Origin: Lithospermum erythrorhizon
Lineage: Eukaryota > Streptophyta > Magnoliopsida > Boraginales > Boraginaceae
Direction of reading: 5' to 3'
Assembly: GCA_019722365.1 (NCBI GenBank)
Contig: JADFUC010002372.1
Span: 372,001-436,000 of the forward strand
DNA: 64,000 nt
The notes below the pieces were generated by a model that searched no databases, was not told where the DNA came from, and saw nothing but the letters and a program-made list of their open reading frames with translations. A program made the translations under genes and the position numbers. Positions 48,766 to 60,659 of the stretch are shown here, piece after piece (the stretch's first letter is position 1; every line of letters starts with the position of its first letter).

Positions 48766-49860
48766 TGGATGACCCTTTGCTTAACATGTGTCTCCCGAAG
48801 ACATCCACTAAGATACTCGCGGAAGTACACCAAGGATGGTGTGGAAGCCATATCGGGGGACGATCGCTCATGGTCAAAATCACACGTATGGGAAACTTTT
48901 GGCCAACTTTGATCCAAGATGCCATGGGTTTGTAAAAAAGTGTGATGTGTGTCAAAGGATGGGATCGGTACAACATCAACCTACACTCTATAGCGCTTTA
49001 TATTGAACCCGATGGCGTTATTTATGTGGGGTATTGACCTTGTGGGTAAGCTTCCAAAAGCTAAAGGTAGTCTTGAGTATGCAGTGGTTGCAGTTGATTA
49101 TTTCAGCAAATGGGTAGAAATTTGCACCTGGCCTTGATGTGACGTCATACGATTGTGTGGAAACATGTTATCGGCTCGCTTTTGAGTGCCATATACTTAT
49201 ATCAGGACAATAGAACTTCAATTTGAGAGTTAAGAGGTGGCTAGAATACATGAGAAATACAATATAGAACATCATTTTCACCTATCTATTATCCAGGAGT
49301 GCAATGGCAGGATTGGCGTGATGAATCGCATCTTGTTGAGGGGTATCGAGAAGAATATGATGATTCAAAATGAAAACCGAAAGAAGAAGGCATGGATCGA
49401 TGAACTCGGTCGTTCTGCCTCTTGTCATTAAGAACATCCCTCCACGTCACGATAGGAAGAAACTCCTTTCGGCTGGTATATGGCTCGGGCGATGCTCAGC
49501 TAGAGGTTGGTCTGCGCACCTGTCGTGAATAGGATTTAGAAAGGGCAAAAGCGACCCGGGGAATGAGAGGAAACGGCTTCGACTTTATTGGATGAATTGC
49601 GGCCTTATACAAAATCACGAAAAAAATCTCATGGCTTGCACCTACAATCGGCAAGTCAAAAATAAACAATTCAAAGTTGGAGATTTGATATTAAGGCAAT
49701 ACTCGATTACTCGTCCCAAAGACAGAGATAAGTTGAGCCCAAATGGGAAGGACCTACCTTTTGAATCGCGTACTTTGGTCCGAGGCAACATGAGAATTTA
49801 GTGCGAATGAATAGGGAAACAATCTACAGCACGGCATGCTTCCAACGGCTAATACTACAT
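48766..49860 (+). pseudogene. Tat pol remnant: integrase
   Basis: Plus-strand frames read ILAEVHQGWCGSHIGGRSL, then NFWPTLIQDAMGFVKKCDVC, the H-H-C-C zinc region of gypsy integrases. The core follows (VVAVDYFSKWVE with frameshift near 49083-49120, then HHFHLSI.QECNGRIGVMNR near 49251-49330). The C-terminal DNA-binding tail is at 49640-49800 (KNKQFKVGDLILRQYSITRP). Stops and frameshifts throughout make it non-functional. Confidence 0.8.
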
Positions 49861-51720
49861 CTATATTCAGTCCTCTTAATGTACACTTGTGGTTTGGTTA
49901 CATCCGCCCACATGATGTACCGTGTGGTTGGAGTTATATCCATGTCTAGATAAATTTTCAGATGATAGTCGAGCAACTATCACAAGAGGGCAAGATGTAT
50001 AACAAGTAATGAATGACGAATAATGTTTTCAACAATTTTACGCAACATGTTTAAAGAGTGGCAAACGATAAGATTACAAAAATAAATCTTTCAAAAACAA
50101 AAGATAAATTGTTCTATTACAGGGAAGATAAATGATAAGATTATCTTTGGAATGAGCTGACCCTACGGCGAGGGTTGACACCATCTTCACATCGAGGAGG
50201 GGTTCAGCGCCCCTCTTCGAAATTGTCAGCGACTCTTTCATCTTCGCCCAGGAGGGGCGGATCCATAGATAGGCCACCGTTCAGAGGATAGGCATCTGTT
50301 CCGCGGCGTAGATCTTGAACCAGGCTCAGGGAAACTCCTCCTTGCGGTGGATGAACACATGAGTTTGGTAGGCAACACCTTAAGCATTATTTAGCATAGT
50401 TTGGGTTGTTAAAATCTTGAGCAGTATTTCTAACGTACTCAGTAAAGAGAAACTTTAGGCTTACGACTCTGACTTGAGGGCCGTCTCTTAAAAGCAACGG
50501 TCGTCCTCAGAGTATATCCCTGTCTTGGTCGCTCAGTCCTCATAGAGAGCTTGCATTTCAGCCTTCGGTGTCGAACCCTTCTCTACTTCGGCCGCATCGC
50601 CGCCACCCCGGACTCATGTTTGCCTCAACACAGCCTCGTTCTCGGCGGCATTTGAGAGCTTACCGCGTTCTTCCCGCCGGTATTCAATTCCTCAGCCCCA
50701 GCGCGTAGTTGATTAACTGAGGTGGCAATTACTTTTCGGGACTTTAACCTTCTTGTTGGCGGTGTGATTTTGCGAGAGCTAGGTGAACCGCTCGCCTACA
50801 TTGCAGAACTTTTATAAGGCCATTCAAATCGAGAAAATAGTGTTTGAGTTCGTGGCAGGTTATAGCTAGAGGGGTAAGAGCGAACCTCGTTAAAGTATGC
50901 TTTATTGATTGAGCAAAGCGACATAGATATCCCTATTGAGGAAGCGTATCTCGCCCACGACTACGCTTCTTTGAAAGTAAGGGCTTTACGCGTGAAATGG
51001 TACACAGGAGTGTTCAGCAGGGCCTCATTGATCGCCTCAAATTTGGGGAGTCACATAGGGAAGCTACAGAATATCTCCCGTGCATGCGATGGGACACGAG
51101 GGATTCGACCATGGCAGCCTTTCCACTTCCCTTGGCGGGTGCTTCCTAAGGAATGCGGGAGGAACATGGTCGCCGTCGGGTTCGTTAAACTGGAGGCGTG
51201 AGTATGTCGATATCCATAGGAAGAGGTTCGCCATTTCTTAAAGCGATGATCGAGGAAATGGTGGTGGATGAATCCAAGTCTACCATTACGGCCTCGGGAA
51301 GAACCCGAATGTTGGCGCGTATAATCCCTTCTTATTTCGCCTCCCAGATTAGTCGGCTTCCTCCCTTGTGAGATCTCAGTGAGGAGCAGGTGCCTTAACT
51401 TGGACAGAGGCCGTTTGGCTCGCTGGCGGGGTTGAGGCTGGAGGCTGGAAACTCTTAGTCCAACTCTTCAGCATTAAAGGAATTTTAGTAAGAGAAATGG
51501 TTGTTGGAGGAAGGCGGAAGTAGTTCTTTGGAGGGATAGTGGGAGTAGATCACAGGATCATAGACTCTCTTGGATTTGTCTTAGTGGTGATGAATACCTA
51601 AACGGGGCGATTAAGATCGAGAGCATCTCATCAAAGTCAACATCCACAAGGGCAACCTCCGTAGCCGTATAGGACATAATCTCTTTTGCGAAGTAAAATA
51701 TTAAGGATTAGAGCAGTACC
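49861..51720. other. Post-pol region of the Tat element, unassigned
   Basis: This is GC-richer, partly open sequence after integrase. The open plus-strand frame 50905-51201 (98 codons, starting MIEQSDIDIPIEEAYLAHDY) has no motif I recognise. Proline-rich frames also appear on the minus strand around 51100-51200. Some Tat elements carry extra ORFs here, including antisense ones, but I cannot decide between strands. Confidence 0.35.
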
Positions 51721-54700
51721 GTATCAAGTAAACTGGCTGCTTGATTGGAATACTTGATGGTTTCGATTATGAATCATACGATAAGTATGAATCTTGCCTA
51801 CTGGGCAGAATGATCAAATCGCCCTTCATTGGATACAATGAAAGGAAAATATTTGTTGGGGATCATACAAACCAATGTGTGTGGGTCAATGGACACGTCT
51901 GTGAGATAGTTCTTCGTTACAGTGCCATTGATTCTGAGTAAATGTGGTTATGTGTATATAATGAAACACGAACGTGAAGTCCTTCGAGAAATCTAGGGAA
52001 TTTCAAAGTGAAGTAGAAAAACCAATTGAACAAGACTATGAGATTAGCGGTGCAGTAGAAGAGGGAGAATATTGAAGTCAAGATTCGTCTTCGTCTTAAA
52101 GAGTGTGGTATTGTTTACGCTCACTCCTACGGGAATGCCCGCAATATTACGAGGCGTATTTGAAAGGAGAAATCAAACCTTGCCGACATGATTCAATATA
52201 AGATGAGCCTATCAAATCTGCCGATTAATTATGAAATATACCTTTACAAAATGCATACTCGTTAAATAAATGTTCAAGCTAATCGGCGGAGGAAAACTCC
52301 CAGTGAGCTGGCATGGTTTAGGAAGGGAGGCTCCCAAGTTGGGTTTTCTCAAGATTTGGGGCTGTAAAGCTTATGTCAAGAAATTGACAAAAGATAAACT
52401 AGCGCCCAAGTCTGATAGATGCTACTTTGGTTATCCGAAGGATACTGTTGGTTACTACTTCTACCTGAAGCACGAAAATAAAATTTTCGTTGCTAGATCA
52501 GGAGCATTCCTTGAAAAGGAATATCTATCCAGAAGGGTTAGGAGTGAAGGTGTTCATATTGAGAAAACTCAAGATAGAAGATCCACTTCTTGATCCACAG
52601 GAGATGTTGGAGGAGCCAATCCTTAGGAGATCCAATAAAGATCGTCGGCCAACCCGGACCGTTGGTATGGTGAAGCTTTTCGTGACTAAAAGTCACGAGC
52701 AAAAAGCAGATTTGGTCCTTGTTAGATCAGCGATAAATGGCTGATAGCCATGAAGTCTGAGATGGATTCGATGTACCAAAACAAGATTTGGTCCTTGTTA
52801 GATTTACTGATGAGGTTTGTCCCGTTGGTGTAAATGGGCATTTAAGAAGAAACATGACAAAGGCGGGGAGCGTCCGTGTTTTCAAAAGCTAGGCTAAAGT
52901 GGCAAAGGTTTCAAAAGTTCATGACATGAACTATGATGAAGCTTCGTTCACCCAGTGACTACGCTTGAGTCCATTCAAGATAATCTTAGTCATTACTTGT
53001 TATTCCATGACCCGAATAAAATATGGCAAATGGATGTAAAGACAGACAGATAAAGTTACGAGGAGAAGCGTGCGGTAAAATCTCCGGACTTCGTGTCCCA
53101 GGGGACCCTAGAAAAGGTTTTCAAGCTATAGAGGTCCGTTCAAGATCTTAAGCATAAACATCCCGTAGTTGGAACCTTTGTCTTAATAAGGCAATCAAAG
53201 ATTTTTGATTCATCAAAGACGAATAAGAATCTTGTATAAACAAGAAGGTGAGTGGGAGTTATACATATAACACTCATAGTCCTGTATGTCGATAACATAC
53301 TAATCATTGGAAACAAAGTAGACTTGCTGAACTCAGTCAAGTATTGGTTGCATGGATGTTTCTCAATGAAGGACTCAAGTGAAGCGAAATACATCCTCGG
53401 AATCTAAATTCGTCGGTCGAGGCCAGCGGTTGATTGAACCTTTTAGGAGCAGCATATGATAAGGTGTTGCGAGGTTCAAAATGAATGATTCAAGGAAAAG
53501 TCATCTCCCATGAGGCGTGGAGTTCAAGCTGTGGTCGTAATCCCATACATGAATCTTGAATGAACAAGATGGAAAATTTCGGTTGTGAGATTCATCGTAT
53601 TTTTACCGTATGTCTAGTATTACGATGATGTCGTATGTACCAATTCATGACCCGGCATACCAAAGCTAATCGAGGAGAAGCTTTTCTTTGGATTGCGATG
53701 AAAGTCGTCTTGAAATATCACGAAAAGAAATTAAAAGATCGTGCGAGTACGTGGTGGAGCGAGTCTTGGAGTAGTTCAGCTTGATAGAGGTTGAGCCTGA
53801 CATCCGCTACCAAACCAATGCCTCAAGCAAAGCATATTGAATATGCATCCAACATTGATCCTAGACAAATGTTGCAGTGGTGTTGGATTCAGTGGGAGCT
53901 AGCGTATTTGTCTTGTTATGTGAACAATAATTGAATATTATGGCTTCTTATATATCAATTTGTTTGTTCACTATGTCTATGTGTTTATATGTCTTAATTT
54001 ACATATAACGTATTTGTTTCTTGATCTTGTGAAAATGAAGTCCCACAGAGTACACCATACGAATTTCTATGAGGACAACGCACAGGAGTGTTGACCATGA
54101 GAACTTCTATTCAAGTCTAGAAGTAAGGTAGCCATTCACCTTGGTCGAGATGGCGTGATGCAGGCGAAACAAGCATTGATGACCCAGCGTAGTGATTGAT
54201 GATCAATTCTCTTTGGATCGTAGAGCATGCAAGCTTGATCAATCTTATGTGCTAATGGTTTTCCTGGCCGAGGAGGTTTGGATTGACGGCTGAAATCATA
54301 GAAAGATATGTATATCACATTGTCCTGATGTTTGCTTAGAGCTGATAGTTTAACAATTCGAGGACTGCGTATATAACTCGCATGTTATATGAGTTGTGTG
54401 CTTCCCATTGATTATGTCGAACGTCTGCCTTAAGGGAGGACTATAATGACATATGTTGGGTGACTTCGATTAAGCATAGTAGTATGTGTTAATATATTTT
54501 AGCAGTTTATCCATCCTTGATATACAAAGGTAGATCACCGAGTCTACCGATGAGTATTGGGGCCGGTTGGTTTATGGGGCCGCCATAATTTTTTGATTCG
54601 ATTCGGCTGGTAAAGAAAGTTGTGGGTGTTTCATGACACGCTTCTTATGGTTAGCCTATGACTAGAGATCGCGTGATAAAGGAATTGTAAAGTAATCGTC
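51720..54700 (+). pseudogene. Copia A pol: integrase, RT and decayed RNase H
   Basis: 51750-51850 reads DYESYDKYESCLLGRMIKSP, the GAG-pre-integrase zinc motif. The integrase tail and following segment are best seen in 52270-52593 (LKIWGCKAYVKKLTKDKLAP, DRCYFGYPKDTVGYYFYLKH). RT pieces are WQMDVKT near 53027 and VLYVDNILIIGN near 53280, where the catalytic YVDD has become YVDN, then FSMKDSSEAKYILGI near 53360. RNase H is barely traceable. Many stops and frameshifts. These phrases match the Tork-type copia lineage. Confidence 0.8.
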
Positions 54701-54716
54701 CAAGGGCAAGTGGGAG

Positions 54717-55680
54717 TGTTGGAAATAAGATTATTTTGATTTCCATAATTATGTCCGTTGCGACAATTATTGTAACACTTCATTTACTAGTTTTAGTTAA
54801 ATGAGATTACTCAAACTAAGTGTTCAATAAATAGTAATTGTAAATTACTAAAATGGAACTCACGATAATATCGAGTTATGCCCAGTTATTTAGATCCGTA
54901 CATAATCGATATAATAATTATAATGGTCAATTATATTATTATCACGACTAATATTATCTAAAGCTTGAGAAGATTCATGCGTACAATGACGTTGAGTTAT
55001 ATTCCATGTATAAAATTAAATCAAGATTGCTAAATTGGGAGTTGATTGGAATCAACGTGATACCTAATCGAGTGTTTTACATCGATAATGTAAACTTCAA
55101 ATTGGATAAAGCCGAATCAATTAACTTGTTAGTACAATTGACGGTTTAACGAGGGAAGCTCATTAGTAACTTGTTAAGTTACTTACATGATTAAATAGAA
55201 GTTAGTTAACTGACGGAGTTAACCTTATTTATCGAGCGATGTCGAAGGCTGATAGGTGAAACAAAAAAGGGGTTATATAAGGAAGAGATCAAAATAGAAA
55301 ACCTAAGTTTTCATTTTTCATCCCCTCCCTAAAAGAGCCGCCGCCCCTCTCCTCTTTTTCTCTCTAGAATTTGAATCAAGTTTTGACTCAAATTCTCGTC
55401 AAAATATTAGAGTAGATTAGCTTCAGTCGATATTGAGACTTTACCTCTCTTGGTGTGCATTGGAATAAGCTGGAGGCGTTTCATTTGAGGCTAAGGACTT
55501 GAAGGAGGAATCGTGGAGGATTTAAGAACATCACATTTGTGTAATATCTCACATAAGTATTCTTTTATTCATCATGGCCTTATTTTCGTATGTTTTTTAT
55601 TGTAATTTGTTATTATACATTTATTCGATCTTGGTTGCGTTTGTTTAAATTTTATTATGAGCCAGTTGCATATTTTGACA
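54717..55680 (+). mobile_element. 3' LTR of copia A
   Basis: It starts TGTTGGAAATAAG right after the polypurine tract and ends TTTTGACA. It aligns along its length with 62244-63177 (for example TTTACTAGTTTTAGTTAAAT, GGTCAATTATATT, TATATAAGGAA, TTGGTTGCGTT). A TATATAA box lies at 55274-55280. No primer site follows, consistent with a right-hand end. Confidence 0.85.
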
Positions 55681-55854
55681 CTTTGTATTCCTATATTATT
55701 AGTTTTTAGAAAGATTTATATAATATCTTATTCCGATTATACCAATAATGAAGCAAAGTTAAATCTAAACTTCCCTTCTTATAATGTACGTGCAAATATT
55801 ACAAGATCTTGAGAAAATGATATATAATAAATGAAAATTGAGAAAATACACATA

Positions 55855-56021
55855 AGTTTAGATATCGGTTCGGTTTGGTTATTTCAAAGACCGAATCTAA
55901 ATTAGTTCGGTTCTTTCGACGCGAACTCATCGGTCGTTCGATCGATTCCAAAAATTTCGGTTATTTTCCGTTCGATTTCTGTCGGTTCGGGCCGGTTTCG
56001 GATTTCATGCACACCCCTAGT
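55855..56021. mobile_element. Terminus of a non-autonomous hAT-like element
   Basis: Repeated CGGTTCGG/CCGAA motifs end in TGCACACCCCTAG. Inverted, this reads CTAGGGGTGTGCATGAAATC, a common end of plant hAT-derived elements. The opposite end was not found between here and the LTR end at 55680. Confidence 0.5.
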
Positions 56022-57662
56022 TAATTTGACTTCTGCTGGCTGAAGATGATGGATTATCTTTTTGCTACATAAAAATGTAGAGAAGATTAAGACTTGTAGG
56101 TTCTAAATCCATGAGAAGATCATTGGAAAGGGATGAGACATTTTTTACACCAATTACCATATTTCAGTAGTCTAATAAAGGAGACGTGCGCTATACGAGA
56201 TGCAATCGATTTCTCAAATATTTGATATATTTTTTATATTTAATTCGAAATCATTATAAAGTTATGTAAAAAGTTACACTCCTTTGAATTTTTTTCTAAT
56301 TAATATTTTTATTTTTTGAAAGGATATTTTAATCGTAAATAACTCTTTTAAATATAATATAAAAATTTATGATATAATACAATGTTCATAGAGAGATACA
56401 AATATTAATTTAACAATTTGATGTCCTTTGACTAAATATATTGACGAATTGATCATCAATATAACATCATATTATTTGCTTTTATGTCAGTTAAATTGAT
56501 ATGATTTAAAAACTATAATTTAAAATTTTCTGGATCCCAATATATAAAATTCATATCTGCATGGAATTAAATAATAATAATAATAATAATAATAATTCTA
56601 CTCAAAGCATATGATTATTTAAGTAATATCTATTATACTCATAATAATAGTTCTACATAATTAATAATAATACTAATAATTCTACAAAAAATATATCATT
56701 ATTTAACAAACACCTATTATATATAATAATAATAAATTAATAATAAAATAGTCCTATATAGAATATATTATTATTTAAATAATACCAATTATTAAAGATT
56801 AAAAATGACATATGGTGAGAAAACCATATTGATGAAATGAGTATTAAATTAATAATATAATATCTGAGGTATATTCTTGTGAATTGAATTATGAAAGTTC
56901 TACAAGCAAAATTGAGCAAAAATAATTGTGTCATTCAGTACATACATTTGAATTATTAAACATGCACTAAAGATAGATAAACAAAGTTAATTAAATAAAA
57001 TATATATATGCCAAATATATGTGTGTATCATCTTCAAACCGTACTTATGTGATGTTGATTCACTTCCAATTGATAATCTTACGTATATGCTTTTTTATTT
57101 GACTTTTTCTTATATTGAGGTAAAACTTTGATTATGAGTTACTAATTACTTATTATTTTAATAAATATAAAAGTTATATCATCAGATTCATCTTTGAAAA
57201 TAATTTCATAATATTAAATAATTTTTGAACATATAGCTTCAAAATAATTGATAGTCAAAATTCCACCTCGATATACTAAAACATCAAAAAAAAATGGAGG
57301 GAGTAGTAGTTAATTCCTATTAAAACTATTAACTTTTAGATTTTTAGAAAGAATGATAATTTAGTAATTAATAGTGTGAAAAAGCTTATTCACACTTTTA
57401 TATATGTTATGTTATAGATTTGTTGTGGAGTTAGATGATATTTGAATATGATACGGAATATTTTTCTAAGTATAATGACATGGCATGTGTATTTCATCAA
57501 TATCAATTTTTGTGATTTTTAGATTTAGACAATGTAATACTCCGTATATAAAACTTCAATGGTTATATATATCTTTTGCTTAAATCGAGAAGGGCTAATT
57601 TTTTTATATTGACCAATCTTCAATTATTTCATATTTTTTAACGTTTTCTAACATATAACAAT
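56022..57662. other. AT-rich spacer with microsatellite
   Basis: An (AAT)n tract lies at 56567-56596 within very AT-rich sequence. At 57288-57307 ATGGAGGGAGTAGTAG resembles one inverted Stowaway end without a clear partner. No gene is recognised. Confidence 0.5.
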
Positions 57663-57896
57663 CAATTTCCTACATGTAAATCAGTAAATGCACATGTGAA
57701 TTTTTATTGGTGCCATTTGTCAGAGGCATCAATTGCTACAGAGGATCAACGGTTCAATGTTTACCACAGTGACAGGTTGATAGCAACAAGTTTTCTTCAT
57801 CGTGCACCATATACTCTCCATATGTTACAGGATTATAAAGTTCCTGGATTAAACAATTCCATTCAGAACAAAGTATGCCCATGGTTGCATTTGTAA
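57663..57896 (+). pseudogene. Orphan exon-like fragment of unknown family
   Basis: An open, protein-like stretch (LSEASIATEDQRFNVYHSDR; FLHRAPYTLHMLQDYKVPGL) ends at a TAA at 57894. It is less AT-rich than its flanks and has possible AG acceptor and GT donor sites. I recognise no family. It may be a captured exon. Confidence 0.22.
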
Positions 57897-59039
57897 GATT
57901 GTTACATCTATGGGGGCAAACGAGGGGGATAGAGACGTATATGGACTGGAAATGTACAACACGAGAATTCAATAAAATACAGAAAGGAAGTTAGGTGTGA
58001 TGTATATAAATGCAATTAATTCGATAGGTTTGCAGAAGCTAAGAATGAGAATTGATAGAATAATGTTTTTGTACATAGAGAAAATAATAAATGTGAGGGG
58101 AGGGGGGAAAACTGGAGGGCAAAATAAAGAAAGTGGAAAAGGAATGTCCACCCACACGTACACTAGGGTGGATCATTTAAGTCAACCCTTTCAATTCTTC
58201 ATTAATTAGGATGAAAAGGATATGAAGTCTATACTCATAATTCAAGAGTTGCACGAGCTCCTCTCTTTTGTTCTCTTTCTGCTTTCTCTGTCGGTTATCC
58301 CCCTAGTCTTGAACGGGTAGAAACGCATCGGACCCTATCTAATTTTAATTTGATTTGATATTTATCGAATCGAACGTCACCTTTCAAACTTTAGGTAAAA
58401 TAAAGTCAAATCAAACCTCGTACAAATATTTGTTGAGTCGAACCTTTGCATTGTTTAATTCGACATTGACTTTAACTTGACGTTGACTTAATTTGAGCAA
58501 TTTCGATTAAAAAAATTGATTTTTATGTGTGTTAATGCATAGTATTAATTTCATAAGTATATATAATATTTTTAAAGTCGAGTACTCTTTGTCTCGAAAT
58601 AGATCGAGCTTAAAATTATTAAAGTTTGAGATTGCTTAACATAAAAAATGCAAGATACAGAGTATTATTTAGAGTTCAAATTCATTGTAAGCATCTCTTA
58701 CCAAAAACAAAATATCAGTTTTGTAGTAGTCCTATTATTTTAATAGTAGGAAAATTGGTTTGCCGTCGATGACCTTCGTTGCACTGGTAATAATTGCTAT
58801 TTCAATTAGATGGTTATTATACTGTTAATGCATGTGATCTTTTTTATGGGGTCAAGTAATGGTGACCTTACTGAATGAAAGAATAAGATACATTAATTGT
58901 AGAACAAAGTCAAATCATCGCTCCAAATATAACAATTATAGTGTTGATCGATATCGAATCAAACCGAATAATCTTTTAGGATGTTGATATGTTTTGTAGT
59001 ACAAATCTGATAAAGAATATCAAAGATTCGAGTAAGTTA
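57897..59039. other. Spacer without a recognised gene
   Basis: A pyrimidine/purine-rich stretch lies at 58080-58300, and GACTTTAACTTGACGTTGAC-like short repeats near 58460. Nothing coding or RNA-like is supported. Confidence 0.45.
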
Positions 59040-59699
59040 ATATAAAGGCGTGGTGAGGATGTCGAGGATTGTGTGATTGATACGATCGTCTTATAGAGGA
59101 GATCGCTTGGTCTAATTTGTTTGAATTAAATTGATGGAGGTGTCAGGTGGCTCGTTAACTATGAAAACTTGACTTATGAATGGATGTAATCGTGGTGATT
59201 AAGTGATTTGAGGAAACAATCAATTACGAGATTGATTCTTTGGTTAGCAAGGAAAGTTTTAGAAGCTTATAGTATCTCAATAACCGTTGAAGATTCTGTC
59301 GAGGATTACTGATTGATCGATAAATTGATCAATGGTGGCTAAATAATAGCGGATTCAAGAGAGGATGCGATTATAAATTGAGAGCTTTACTCTAGTTTAT
59401 AGCGGTTGTTCTAGTGATTATATGTTTGGTGAGAAAAAGAATTAGAGTGATTAGCACATTGAAAGCGATATTGGCGAGAAGTCCCAAGTAGTTTCAACTT
59501 TAGATGCTGATTTGATTCTTTATCTTAAATACTTCAAACTTTGTACATATAGTGGAACAGGTTAAGTCACGGAAGGTGACACGCTAAGGCAGGGACGTGG
59601 ATTTTGGCTGGCACAGCTATAAAAACTTCTTGTCGTTTTTACTTTATGTTACTTGGGTGGCTTAGTATTACTCGGTATAGTAACATTTGGGGCGTCAAG

Positions 59700-59713
59700 T
59701 GGTATCGATGAGG
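59700..59713 (+). other. Primer-binding site of copia B
   Basis: TGGTATCGATGAGG begins two bases after the CA end of the presumed LTR. It resembles the usual copia site TGGTATCAGAGC. Confidence 0.5.
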
Positions 59714-59956
59714 AACACGGTCAAAGACTAACGTCTTGTGTTCAACGATTATGGCTAGCTAAAACACTTTATGATGCTCAAGCGCGGTATGCCGTGAGGA
59801 GTCATAACAGAGCAAAATCAACTTTGGATTACGGAAGAGCGGAATGAGAATACATGGAAGCTCGCTTGAGTTTGGATTGTTGAGTGTCATTGAAGCAGGA
59901 GATTATGAAGTCAAGCTAAAGATGGAACACTTGAAAGAACTATTGATGGCGCTGGA

Positions 59957-60600
59957 GTGATGAGAGAAAAGGTTCTTCGACAAAAAGGCAAAAATATTAT
60001 CATGAGCTCAACTCCAAATGAGTATAGTAGAAGTGGAGTGCATGTGAAGACGGCCAAAGAGATGTGGGATGTTATCCTGCAACCTATGAAGGTACAAGTC
60101 GAGTTAAAGATAATCGGATTGCTTTCTTCTACGTCGAGAAGAAGTGGAAGCTTTATGATGAAGATGATAAGTATTCATGACATGGCCCAAGAATTGGAGC
60201 TTTTTCAATCACAGAGAATTTGGGCAAGCCTCATTCGAAGATGGAATTTGCGAGAAAAGTACTAGATGTCTACCAAAAGACAAGTTCTCACGGAATGTCA
60301 TGGTAAACTTTCTCGGCTTGATCCAAAAACTTAAAGCGAAGTATCGTTTGAGGAACTTCCATGAGCTGCTTGCTTTCTTTGGGGAGTCAAAAATGATAAA
60401 GTGAAGAAGGCAAGAAGCTTTAAAGTTGAGAGAGGCTTGGAATGTGATGAGCTATCTCGATGATCGAAAGAGCGTGTCAACTTCTTGAGATTCAGAGACG
60501 ACACCTCGAGGAGGAGAAAGCGAAACAAAAGGAGTGTGGAGTGTTATCAATGTCATAAAAAGGACATTACAGATCTGAATGTCCTAGCTTAAGAAGAGAG
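59957..60600 (+). pseudogene. Copia B gag remnant
   Basis: Frames 59957-60265 and 60177-60404 read SSTPNEYSRSGVHVKTAKEM, IHDM, then CLPKDKFSRNVMVNFLGL, which are gag landmarks of plant copia elements. A zinc knuckle start, CYQCHKK, lies at 60540 and loses frame before its His and last Cys. Several frameshifts; not functional. Confidence 0.7.
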
Positions 60601-60659
60601 GAAGAGAAGTCATTAACGCCCCAAGTCTATGAACCGGATGGGGACTATTGTCTTACTAT

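Larger units (their letters stand above)
46270..51720 (+). mobile_element. 5'-truncated gypsy element, Tat lineage (extent approximate)
   Basis: Pol remnants run RT, RNase H, second RNase H and integrase, followed by about 1.9 kb of further sequence before a copia element begins at about 51.72 kb. A second RNase H before integrase is characteristic of the Tat lineage of Ty3/gypsy. Gag, protease, the first part of RT and both own LTRs are not recognisable. A solo LTR is inserted at 47925-48765. Confidence 0.75.
51720..55680 (+). mobile_element. 5'-truncated copia element A with 3' LTR
   Basis: Internal pol remnant 51720-54716 is followed by the polypurine tract CAAGTGGGAG and LTR 54717-55680 (964 bp, TGTTGGAAAT...TTTTGACA, TATATAA at 55274). 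The LTR is the counterpart of 62244-63177. The 5' LTR, gag and protease are missing at the junction with the Tat sequence. Confidence 0.82.

Noticed and set aside
50074..50277. Minus-strand ORF as antisense Tat gene
   Set aside because: Too short and without a recognised motif to claim as a gene; kept only as an open question in the post-pol region.
53140..53394. 84-codon minus ORF
   Set aside because: Antisense of the copia A RT frame containing YVDN.
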